Source: CAVZVW01 sp963778845
Lineage (GTDB): Bacteria > Actinomycetota > Actinomycetes > Actinomycetales > Kineosporiaceae
Direction of reading: 5' to 3'
NCBI GenBank assembly: GCA_963778845.1
Contig: CAVZVW010000004.1
Location: 310,001 to 374,000 of the forward strand
DNA: 64,000 bases
A model generated the notes under the pieces. The model did not search any database and was not told where the DNA came from. It was given only the letters and a program-made list of their open reading frames with translations. The position numbers and the translations under genes were made by a program. This document shows, one piece after another, positions 38,234 to 45,259 of this stretch (positions are counted from its first letter, which is position 1; each line of letters starts with the position of its first letter).

Positions 38234-39589
38234 CTAGCCGAGTGCCGCCGGCTCGACGCCCGTGGGCTGGTGGCGTTGTGCGACCGGTGTGATGGCCCCG
38301 CCGGTGCCGCGGGTGCCGGCCATGTCGAGTGCGGTCCGGTACGCCGCGGCGGCCGAGGCCGGGTCCGAGTGCGCGAGTCGGTCGGCGATATCGCGCGCCA
38401 CGGCGGCCGTGAACCTGCTCGCCTCCACGCCGGCCAGCGCGCCCAGGGCCGCCGAGAAGTGCTCGCGGGCGTCGTCCGGCCGATGCTGAGCCAGTGCTGC
38501 GTCGCCGAGCAAGGTGAGCACCCGGGCCCGCTCGGGGCTGGGATCGGGGTTGAGCCGCAGCAGCGCCTTGCGTGCGAGGTCCTCGGCGGCGACAGGTCGG
38601 CCGATCAGCAGCTCGGCGTGCGAGCGCGTGCTCTCCCAGTAGGCCAGGTCGGCGGGGCTGCCCAGGTCCGTGAGGTCGGGCAGTGCCCGGTCGAGCAGGT
38701 CCACCGCCTCGGCGGCTCGGGAGGGGTCGGCACGCAGCAGGAGCCAGGCGGCGTCGTTGCGCAAGAGGGCGAGGTCGCGGGTGCCGCCCTGTTCGGACAG
38801 GCGGGCCAACGCTCGCTCGCTGAGGACCAGGGCCTGGTCGGTTCGGCCCTGGGCGTCGGCGGCCAGCGCCGCGTTCCAGTACAGCGACGCCTCACCAGTC
38901 ACGCTCCCGGCCCGCCGGGCCGCCTCGATGAGCTGCTCCGCCCAGATCGTCGCGTGCGTCGTGTCGCCCAGCTCGGTGTAGGTGGCCACGACGGTCGCGG
39001 CGAGCCGGAAGTGCTCGTCGGTCGCGGCGAGCCCCAGCTCGGCTGCTGCCGTGATGCCCTCCAGGCCCACCCGCACAGCGGCGTTCAGGTCTCCACTCAG
39101 CCGGTAGCAGTGGCACAGCAGGAGCCCCACCGTGGACGGGGGCAGGGCGCACGCCCCGGCCTTGCTGCGTTCGTACAGGGGCAGCGCCACCCGGACCGCC
39201 GACTCGAGGTCGTTGGTCTTCTCGTGGGCCAGAGCAAGGTAGTAACGCGCCTGGTCCGCAGCGACGGCGTCGAGATCCGGCTCGCCCAGGAGAACCACAA
39301 GCCGCTCCCGCGCGTCGTCGGACTCGCCGTGCGCCAGTGCCAAGCGGGCGTACTTCAGCTCCAGCTCGATGCGGCGCTGGCGCTCGGGCGGCTGACCGTC
39401 GATGATCTGCGCCGTCGTACACCCCAGGCGTTGTGCCAGGACGTGGACGACCTCCCCGCTGGGCTGGCGCTTGCCGGCCTCGATCAGCGAGATGTAGCTC
39501 GGCGAGAGGTCGTCCCCGGCCAGCTGGATCTGAGAGAGCCCCGCGGCCACGCGGAGGTCCCTCAGCCGTTCCCCGACAGAGCTACTCAT
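38234..39589 (-). CDS. XRE-family regulator with C-terminal TPR domain (RRNPP-like layout)
   Basis: A 451-residue DNA-binding regulator. Residues about 5-60 form a helix-turn-helix (RLRDLRVAAGLSQIQLAG, then SPSYISLIEAGKRQPSG). Residues about 75-430 are tandem TPR-like helical pairs (for example ARYYLALAHEKTNDLESAV, and ARVLTLLGDAALAQHRPDDA). This HTH plus TPR layout is that of peptide-sensing RRNPP regulators such as PlcR, NprR and Rgg, as well as many orphan regulators. It is transcribed divergently from a 46-residue predicted secreted peptide, 243 bases away. Control of that peptide, or sensing of it, is inferred and not shown. Confidence 0.88.
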   Translation of the reverse strand: MSSSVGERLRDLRVAAGLSQIQLAGDDLSPSYISLIEAGKRQPSGEVVHVLAQRLGCTTAQIIDGQPPERQRRIELELKYARLALAHGESDDARERLVVLLGEPDLDAVAADQARYYLALAHEKTNDLESAVRVALPLYERSKAGACALPPSTVGLLLCHCYRLSGDLNAAVRVGLEGITAAAELGLAATDEHFRLAATVVATYTELGDTTHATIWAEQLIEAARRAGSVTGEASLYWNAALAADAQGRTDQALVLSERALARLSEQGGTRDLALLRNDAAWLLLRADPSRAAEAVDLLDRALPDLTDLGSPADLAYWESTRSHAELLIGRPVAAEDLARKALLRLNPDPSPERARVLTLLGDAALAQHRPDDAREHFSAALGALAGVEASRFTAAVARDIADRLAHSDPASAAAAYRTALDMAGTRGTGGAITPVAQRHQPTGVEPAALG

Positions 39590-39795
39590 CGGTGCCTCAT
39601 CACGTGACGAGCCGTCATCGCGACGGCTGAGGGTGTGACTGATGGGTGTCTCGACGGCGCGATCGTACCCGCGATGATCTCTACGCTCGGTGAGATCGCC
39701 CCAGCTGTCATCGGATCAGCTAACTGAACGTGAGCGTTACGAGCATTGGGTGATATCTCTGGGAGTGTCCGGCCACCTCGTGTCACGATCGGCCC

Positions 39796-39827
39796 TGACA
39801 GCCAGTCAAAGGATCGTGACTTAGGAG
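39796..39827 (+). promoter_or_regulatory. TGAC/AGTCA cis-element, copy A, before the peptide gene
   Basis: TGACAGCCAGTCAAAG, then GATCGTGACTTAGGAG. The half-sites TGAC/AGTCA/TGACT recur with nearly the same spacing at 40164-40194. This copy ends in the Shine-Dalgarno AGGAG, 5 bases before the ATG at 39833. It may be an operator in the divergent region or a structured leader. Confidence 0.45.
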
Positions 39828-39832
39828 TCCTC

Positions 39833-39973
39833 ATGTTCGGTTCCCCTCTTCGTGCCGTCACTGCCACCGTGTCCGCTGTCGTGCTCGCCGCGGCTTGCTT
39901 GGTAGGCCTGAGCGCCGGTGCCGTCGACGCAGGGCCCGGTACCTGCTGCCGCCCCTTCTCCGTGCAGCGCTGA
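39833..39973 (+). CDS. 46-residue secreted peptide, candidate signalling peptide
   Basis: ATG 39833 has AGGAG 5 bases upstream, a strong site. The product starts MFGSPLRAVTAT, has a hydrophobic core SAVVLAAACLVGLSAGA and a likely signal-peptidase site at AVDA. This leaves a 13-residue tail GPGTCCRPFSVQR with two adjacent cysteines. It is too short for a usual enzyme. It is divergent from an XRE/TPR regulator and followed by a hairpin terminator, so it forms a one-gene unit. Being a peptide pheromone is inference; a small secreted toxin or a signal-peptide relic are alternatives. A longer in-frame ORF from 39746 lacks a start signal. Confidence 0.6.
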   Translation: MFGSPLRAVTATVSAVVLAAACLVGLSAGAVDAGPGTCCRPFSVQR

Positions 39974-40030
39974 GCCCGGCGCAACCCGCGGGCCTCCCTC
40001 TGGCCCTGATACGTCACGCGGCCGGGCTAG

Positions 40031-40081
40031 GAGCGCGGGCGGGGAGATGATGGCCCGACACCTCCCCGCCCACGCCCGCTC
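40031..40081 (+). terminator. hairpin after the peptide gene
   Basis: GAGCGCGGGCGGGGAG (40031-40046) pairs with CTCCCCGCCCACGCCCGCTC (40062-40081) apart from a small bulge. It lies 57 bases after the peptide stop, marking the end of a short transcript. Confidence 0.55.
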
Positions 40082-40163
40082 GTGCCGTCATCTCCAGACC
40101 AGGGCGCGGCCAGGTGCGACCGGTCCGGATCAGGCACACGACCACTGTAGTCATAACGGCCGC

Positions 40164-40194
40164 TGACTGATAGTCAAAGCTCTTGACTCAGGTC
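40164..40194 (+). promoter_or_regulatory. TGAC/AGTCA cis-element, copy B, after the peptide gene
   Basis: TGACTGATAGTCAAAG, then CTCTTGACTCAGG. It aligns with 39796-39827 with one base missing and a few changes, and itself contains the palindrome TGACT-GAT-AGTCA. It lies beyond the 3' end of the convergent lipid-kinase gene. It may be a second regulator-binding site or the relic of a duplicated peptide locus. Confidence 0.4.
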
Positions 40195-40206
40195 TACCGT
40201 CTGTGG

Positions 40207-41322
40207 CTACGGTGTCTCGTCGTGCCGTCTCGACTGCCCTCGGGGGGCGGCCGAGCCGGGGCTCGTCCCACCGGGCGCGAGCACCACCAGCGCGAGGGGT
40301 TGCACCCTCACCCGCAGCGCGCGCGCCATCCCTACGGGGTCGCCGTCCATCTGCGCGTGAAGGGGCTTGGCGGCGCTGATCTCGACACTGCGGCATCGCA
40401 GGTGCTCCACGAGCGGGTGACCGCGGCGTCGGCGCGAGAGCACGGCGGCGCTCACGGCTACCCAGCCGACGAGCCCGCGAGGCGAGACGGCCACCACGTC
40501 CAGCCATCCGTCGTCCACCTTGGCGTCGGGCATCAGCCGCACCCCGCCGGTGAGCTCGCCGCAGTTGCCCACGACCACGGCGCGTACGCGGCGGCGGATG
40601 CCGGGCTCGTCGTCCACGCGGATCACGACGCGCGTCTGTGGCCCCCGCAGGTTCTGCGCCCCGGCCACGACGTAGGCCCACCAGCCCACACGGCGCTTGA
40701 GACCGGGGTGGACGGCGGCCATCACCTCAGCGTCGAAACCCAGCCCGGCCATCACGAGGAACGTGTGCGTCTGCGGGGTGTGGTCCTCGCCGGAGACGTC
40801 GATCTCGGCGCGTCCGATGTCCACCCGGCGTTGCCCGCCTGCCAGGGCGATCCGCAGGGCCGCGTCGGCGTCCGTGACGGGGACGCCGAGGTTGCGCGCC
40901 AGCAGGTTCCCGGTGCCGGCAGGCAGCAGCCCGAGCGGGACGTCGGTGCCGGCCAGCGCCGAGCCCACTGCGCGGACTGTGCCGTCCCCCCCGTAGGCGA
41001 ACACCGCCGAGGCCCCGGACTGCAGCGCATCCTGGGTCTGGCCGAGTCCGGCGTCCTCGATCGTGGTCTGCGACCACACCGGCGGGCCCCAGCCATGGGC
41101 GTTCATCGCCGCCCCCAGCCACTCGGCCCGGGCCCGGGCGTCGTCGACCTTGGTCGGGTTGACGACGACGGCCGCCCATGGGCGGCCCTCGGCCGGGGTG
41201 TCCTGTGAGGCTGCCGGGCCGTGGGATGGCCGTGACGGTCGACGAAGGCGGAAGAAGAGCACCACGGCCAGCGCGAGCACGACCACCAGCACGCCGACCT
41301 GCGCGGCGTCGCGCCCTCCCAT
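40207..41322 (-). CDS. diacylglycerol kinase-family lipid kinase
   Basis: A 371-residue lipid kinase. The ATG at 41322 gives a membrane-anchoring N-terminus (VGVLVVVLALAVVLFF). The DAGK catalytic domain contains AAVVVNPTKVDD, AYGGDGTVRAVG (G-G-D-G-T nucleotide motif), LLPAGTGNLLARNLG, and the C-terminal QMDGDPVG. Members phosphorylate diacylglycerol, sphingoid bases or related lipids with ATP; the substrate is not assigned. It is divergent from serS (51-base gap). The longer in-frame ORF reaching 42576 is a shadow over serS. Confidence 0.88.
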   Translation of the reverse strand: MGGRDAAQVGVLVVVLALAVVLFFRLRRPSRPSHGPAASQDTPAEGRPWAAVVVNPTKVDDARARAEWLGAAMNAHGWGPPVWSQTTIEDAGLGQTQDALQSGASAVFAYGGDGTVRAVGSALAGTDVPLGLLPAGTGNLLARNLGVPVTDADAALRIALAGGQRRVDIGRAEIDVSGEDHTPQTHTFLVMAGLGFDAEVMAAVHPGLKRRVGWWAYVVAGAQNLRGPQTRVVIRVDDEPGIRRRVRAVVVGNCGELTGGVRLMPDAKVDDGWLDVVAVSPRGLVGWVAVSAAVLSRRRRGHPLVEHLRCRSVEISAAKPLHAQMDGDPVGMARALRVRVQPLALVVLAPGGTSPGSAAPRGQSRRHDETP

Positions 41323-41373
41323 GAACGGCAGACTACGGGCCGCGCCCGCGGTCCGCCCGGCTAGGCTCCCCCC

Positions 41374-42657
41374 GTGATCGACCTGCGTCAGCTGCGTGAC
41401 GACCCCGAGACCGTGCGGCGGAGCCAGCAAGCCCGGGGGGACGACGAGTCCCTCGTCGACGCGGTCCTGGCGGCCGACGAGCGCCGTCGCAGCAGCCTGG
41501 CCGAGTTCGAACGGGTCCGCGCGGACCAGAAGGCGCTCGGGAAGGACGTCGCGAGGGCCCAGGGGGAGGAGAAGCAGGACCTGCTGACCAAGGCCAGGCA
41601 CCTGGCCGACCAGGTGAAGGCTCTGCAGGCCGACGCCGCGGTCGCCGAGGCCGCCCTGACGGATCTGGCCGCTCAGATCGACAACGTCGTCGAGCCCGGC
41701 ACGCCGCCCGGCGGTGAGGACGACTTCGTCGTCCTGCGCGAGGTCGGCACGCCCCGGGACTTCGCCGCGGAGGGGTTCGCCCCACGCGACCACGTCGAGC
41801 TCGGCGAGCTGCTCGGTGCGATCGACACCGAACGGGGCGCGAAGGTGTCGGGCGCGCGGTTCTACTTCCTCACCGGGGTGGGCGCCCGGTTGGAGCTCGC
41901 TCTGCTCATGTGTGCCGTCGACCAGGCTGTCGCGGCAGGCTTCTCGCCGGTGATCACCCCGACGCTCGTCAAGCCCGAGGTGATGGCGGGAACGGGCTTC
42001 CTCGGGGCGCATTCGGCGGAGGTGTACCACCTCGAGGAGGACGACCTCTATCTGGTCGGTACGAGCGAGGTGGCGCTTGCGGGCTATCACGCGGGCGAGG
42101 TGCTCGACCTGTCGGCCGGGCCACGACGCTTCGCCGGGTGGTCGGCGTGCTACCGGCGGGAGGCCGGGTCGTACGGTAAGGACACTCGCGGCATCCTTCG
42201 GGTGCACCAGTTCCACAAGGTCGAGATGTTCAGCTACTGCCGGGTCGAGCAGGCCCACGACGAGCACCTTCGCCTGCTCGGGTGGGAGGAGCAGATGCTG
42301 GCGAACGTGGAGGTGCCCTACCGCGTGATCGATGTGGCGGCCGGCGACCTCGGCTCGTCCGCGGCCCGCAAGTACGACTGCGAGGCCTGGGTGCCGACCC
42401 AGGGCCGGTATCGCGAGGTCACGTCGACGTCGAACTGCACGACCTACCAGGCCCGGCGCCTGGACATCAGGGAGCGCAACCCGCACGCACCCGAGCAGGG
42501 CAACCGCTACGTCGCGACGCTCAACGGCACGCTGGCAACGACGCGGTGGATCGTCGCGATACTGGAGAACCACCAACAGCCGGACGGGTCGGTCCGGGTG
42601 CCGATGGCCCTGCGCCCGTATCTGGGCGGGCTGGACGTGCTGACACCACCTGCGTGA
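41374..42657 (+). CDS. serS: serine--tRNA ligase
   Basis: A 427-residue class II aminoacyl-tRNA synthetase charging tRNA-Ser. The N-terminal coiled-coil tRNA-binding arm covers residues about 1-105 (MIDLRQLRDDPETVRRS). Motif 2 is in CYRREAGSYGKDTRGILRVH, and motif 3 and the serine pocket are in TSTSNCTTYQARRLDIRER and YVATLNGTLATTRWI. GTG 41374 is the start. The length is typical. It is divergent from the lipid kinase, which suggests a compact two-way promoter. Confidence 0.97.
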   Translation: MIDLRQLRDDPETVRRSQQARGDDESLVDAVLAADERRRSSLAEFERVRADQKALGKDVARAQGEEKQDLLTKARHLADQVKALQADAAVAEAALTDLAAQIDNVVEPGTPPGGEDDFVVLREVGTPRDFAAEGFAPRDHVELGELLGAIDTERGAKVSGARFYFLTGVGARLELALLMCAVDQAVAAGFSPVITPTLVKPEVMAGTGFLGAHSAEVYHLEEDDLYLVGTSEVALAGYHAGEVLDLSAGPRRFAGWSACYRREAGSYGKDTRGILRVHQFHKVEMFSYCRVEQAHDEHLRLLGWEEQMLANVEVPYRVIDVAAGDLGSSAARKYDCEAWVPTQGRYREVTSTSNCTTYQARRLDIRERNPHAPEQGNRYVATLNGTLATTRWIVAILENHQQPDGSVRVPMALRPYLGGLDVLTPPA

Positions 42658-42785
42658 CCCAGCCGTTCCTCATGCGACCTCCGGTCGGTGCTGGTTGCCT
42701 ACTTGCCTCGAAGAGGGCACGTGCACGCCAGAGGTCGCGTCAAGTGTCGCCTCGGCGTGCCGATCATGGAGGAGTGAGACCGGCT

Positions 42786-43577
42786 GTGACGACGGCTCGG
42801 CTGGTCGCCCTCGACATCGACGGGACGATCATCGACCACGACGGCGTGTTGACGCAGCGCGTCGCCCAGGCGATCCGCCGCGTCGCCGCCGACGGTTGGC
42901 ATGTGGTCCTGGCCACCGGTCGAGCGCTCTACGGCACCCTGCCAGTGCTGAGCTCACTCGACCTTCTCGAGGGCTGGGCCGTATGCAGCAACGGCAGCGT
43001 GACCCTGCGGCTCGACCCTCTGCTGCCGGACGGCTACGAGGTGGCGCACAGCGTCACGTTCGACCCCTCCGACGCCCTGCGGCTCTTGCGCCGGCACCTG
43101 CCCACCGCGCTCTACGCCGTCGAGGAGGTCGGCGTCGGCTACCGCTTGACGGCCCCCTTCCCGGACGGCGAGCTCGACGGAGCCGAGCGGATCGTCTCCT
43201 TCGAGGACCTCTTCACCGCGCAGGCCACCCGCGTGATCGTCCGCGACCCCAACCACACCCCCGAGGAGTTCCTGGAGCTGACCGAGCGCGTGGGTCTGCA
43301 CGGTGTGAACTACTCGGTCGGCTGGACGGCGTGGCTGGACCTGGCACCCGAGGGCGTCAGCAAGGCCAGCGCCCTGGAGCTGATCCGATCCCGCCTTCGC
43401 GTCGACCCTCTGCAGACCGTTGCCGTCGGGGACGGGCGCAACGACCTCGACATGTTCGCGTGGGCGGCCCGCGCGGTCGCGATGGGCCAGGCTGTTCCCG
43501 AGGTCGTCGCTGCGGCCGACGAGGTGACGGCGCCGGTCGCGGAGGACGGGCTGGCCCTGTTCCTCGAGTCGCTGTGA
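42786..43577 (+). CDS. HAD-superfamily (Cof-type) hydrolase
   Basis: A 263-residue HAD-IIB phosphatase. Motif I is LVALDIDGTIID, motif II is in VLATGRALYG, motif III Lys is in GVSKASALEL, and motif IV is VGDGRNDLDMF. GTG 42786 is used, with GGAGGA about 12 bases upstream; GTG 42774 directly abuts that site. Such enzymes dephosphorylate sugar phosphates or nucleotides; the substrate is unknown. It lies 128 bases after serS, and its stop overlaps the next gene's start. Confidence 0.87.
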   Translation: MTTARLVALDIDGTIIDHDGVLTQRVAQAIRRVAADGWHVVLATGRALYGTLPVLSSLDLLEGWAVCSNGSVTLRLDPLLPDGYEVAHSVTFDPSDALRLLRRHLPTALYAVEEVGVGYRLTAPFPDGELDGAERIVSFEDLFTAQATRVIVRDPNHTPEEFLELTERVGLHGVNYSVGWTAWLDLAPEGVSKASALELIRSRLRVDPLQTVAVGDGRNDLDMFAWAARAVAMGQAVPEVVAAADEVTAPVAEDGLALFLESL

Positions 43578-44293
43578 CGCCGCGGGGAGATGGGCACGCC
43601 CTGACCGCCGTCGACGCCTCCACACTCTGGACGGGCTTGCTCAGTCTCGCCGTTGCTCTCCTGGCTGTGCTGTCACCGGCCTGGCGCGTGCTTCGGCACG
43701 TGCTGACGATCGCGCACGAGGGGGGCCACGCCACGGTGGCGGCGCTGTCGGGAAGGCGGCTGCGCGGCGTCCGGCTGCACTCAGACACCTCTGGCCTCAC
43801 CGTCTCGGCGGGCCGCGCGTCCGGCTTCGGGCTCGTGATGACCTTGCTCGCCGGCTATCCAGCGCCGTCCCTGCTCGGGCTGCTCGGTGCCTGGGCCATC
43901 GCGCAGGGGTACGCGACGGCACTGCTGGGCGTGTGTGTCGCTTTGCTCGTGGTGCTTCTGCTGCAGGTACGCAACCTGTTCGGCGTGCTCTCCGTAACCC
44001 TCGTCGCTGCCGCTCTCACCGCGGCGGCCTGGCTCGCCTCGCCGCGATGGCAGGAAGCGGTGGCCGCCGTCCTCATCTGGGTGCTGCTGCTCGGCGGCCC
44101 GCGCACCGTCGTGGACCTGCAAAGGTCGCGCCGTCGTAGCCGTTCGCGCGGGTCGGACGCCGACCAGCTGGCGCGGCTGACTCACGTCCCGGGCGTGGTC
44201 TGGGTGCTGGTGTTCCTCGCGGTCAGCGTGGGCTGCCTCGTGCTCGGCGGCATCTGGCTGGTCATCGGCGTCGGCTCGACGATCGGGGGCTAG
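43574..44293 (+). CDS. M50-family membrane metallopeptidase-like protein
   Basis: A 239-residue polytopic protein. HEGGH in VLTIAHEGGHATVAALSG is the zinc-binding HExxH motif within the second hydrophobic region, followed by six or so membrane segments. The family includes site-2-protease relatives that cut within the membrane. It starts with GTG 43574, sharing GTGA with the stop of the HAD gene, so the two are co-translated. A clear second Asp ligand motif was not identified, so activity is uncertain. Confidence 0.75.
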   Translation: MTPRGDGHALTAVDASTLWTGLLSLAVALLAVLSPAWRVLRHVLTIAHEGGHATVAALSGRRLRGVRLHSDTSGLTVSAGRASGFGLVMTLLAGYPAPSLLGLLGAWAIAQGYATALLGVCVALLVVLLLQVRNLFGVLSVTLVAAALTAAAWLASPRWQEAVAAVLIWVLLLGGPRTVVDLQRSRRRSRSRGSDADQLARLTHVPGVVWVLVFLAVSVGCLVLGGIWLVIGVGSTIGG

Positions 44294-44378
44294 GCACTCC
44301 CTCGACGCCGTCGCCGAAGGAAGATCATGGCGGGCGCGACGCCACGGTGCAGGCCTTCGCGGGAGTGGAGCGTGTTTC

Positions 44379-44411
44379 GAGACGCTTTGCATTGCACGCG
44401 GATCCGCAACA
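44379..44411 (+). repeat. 33-bp dispersed element, copy 5
   Basis: It reads GAGACGCTTTGCATTGCA, then CGCGGATCCGCAACA, matching the copies at 37572 and 37751. It lies in the 573-base non-coding gap 44294-44866, which also holds tandem repeats, a hairpin and two partial copies. Confidence 0.8.
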
Positions 44412-44505
44412 CCGGTCGCCGGCGCCGCGGATGCGGCTCGGGTGGAGGCGCGCCTTGTCGACAGTGAACGGCGTCGTCGAGGGTGACCGTCGTCGAGGGT
44501 GACAG

Positions 44506-44617
44506 CCGAGCGCGGCCTGCCGAGCGTGGCCTGCCGAGCGTGGCCTGCCGAGCGTGGCCTGCCGAGCGTGGCCTGCCGAGCGTGGCCTGCCGAGCGTGGC
44601 CTGCCGAGCGTGGACTC
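44506..44617 (+). repeat. 14-bp tandem repeat, about eight units
   Basis: Seven nearly exact copies of CCGAGCGTGGCCTG plus a diverged eighth (CCGAGCGTGGACTC). The eighth unit is also the left arm of the hairpin at 44605-44678. The array therefore appears to have grown from that arm. Confidence 0.85.
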
Positions 44618-44678
44618 GACTGTGGAAGGATCTGGGGCTACACACCCCCACCTCGGTCCACCGTCGGGGACACACTCG
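44605..44678. repeat. hairpin of dispersed family (copy 2, imperfect)
   Basis: The left arm, starting CGAGCGTGGACTCGAC, and the right arm TCCACCGTCGGGGACACACT with CG are related to the perfect hairpin at 24991-25064. A G-run and C-run pair in the centre is also kept. Confidence 0.6.
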
Positions 44679-44736
44679 ACCCACTCGCTCGGCGCAGCCA
44701 TCCGCTGGATGCCTGTCCCTCACTCCGGCGACGAAG

Positions 44737-44791
44737 TGTTGCGGATGCGCGTGCAGAGCCCAGGGGGTGTTGCGGATGCGCGTGCAGAGCC
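44737..44791 (-). repeat. two partial copies of the 33-bp element in tandem
   Basis: TGTTGCGGATGCGCGTGCAG with AGCC occurs at 44737-44760 and again at 44768-44791. It matches the right two-thirds of the 33-bp element in inverted orientation; the AAAGCATTCC end is missing. Confidence 0.7.
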
Positions 44792-44866
44792 CAGCAGCCA
44801 CGCCCCGGGGCCTGCCTGTGGACGCAGCTACGCGGCCGGCTCGCTCGTGCGGCTACGGTCGGCGTC

Positions 44867-45145
44867 GTGCCGGACCTCGTGGTCGACTCCCAAGTGATCG
44901 AAGCACTCGCGCAGAGTGTGGGCGAGGCGGCGCGGCGGCTCGCTGCCGTCGAGCTGCCGCCGGCTCCCGGCTGCACGACCGACGATGCCGGCCTGGCCGA
45001 GGCTCTCGCGCGGCTGGTGCGGGCATGGCAGCAGGGGTTGACGGCCACGGTGGTGGAGGCCGCGCGCTTGAGTGATGACCTCGCCGCGGTGGCGGCCGCG
45101 TACGTGGCGGTCGAGGCGGCGGCGACGCCGGAAGTCATGCGCTGA
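44867..45145 (+). CDS. small helical protein, possible WXG100-like partner
   Basis: A 92-residue protein starting at GTG 44867. It is predicted to be two long helices (VIEALAQSVGEAARRLAAVE and LARLVRAWQQGLTATVVEAA) around a short turn, with no signal peptide. The size and all-helical layout recall ESX/WXG100-type proteins, but a clean W-x-G is absent (W-Q-Q-G instead). It faces the WXG toxin gene, 115 bases away on the other strand, so it may be its export partner or immunity factor. This is inference from context. Confidence 0.55.
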   Translation: MPDLVVDSQVIEALAQSVGEAARRLAAVELPPAPGCTTDDAGLAEALARLVRAWQQGLTATVVEAARLSDDLAAVAAAYVAVEAAATPEVMR

Positions 45146-45259
45146 GGGCCACCGTTCGATGCGGGCTCCGCTCGGCCAACGTCGCACGCACACCAAGCCA
45201 CGCTGCGCCAGCGGCCCCGCGGTGCTGCCGTCCCGATGAGCGAGCAGGCGGCTGACGCC

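Noticed and set aside
39746..39832. 29-codon upstream extension of the small secreted peptide
   Set aside because: The ATG at 39833 has AGGAG at the right distance and a signal peptide begins exactly there; the extension has neither.
40183..40220. TTGACT followed 18 bases later by CTACGGT read as a plus-strand promoter
   Set aside because: No plus-strand gene follows; the lipid-kinase gene there runs on the opposite strand. The TTGACT is better explained as part of the duplicated element.
44506..44617. 14-bp tandem repeats considered as CRISPR or as a coding repeat
   Set aside because: There are no spacers between units, and no frame has a start signal or recognisable protein.
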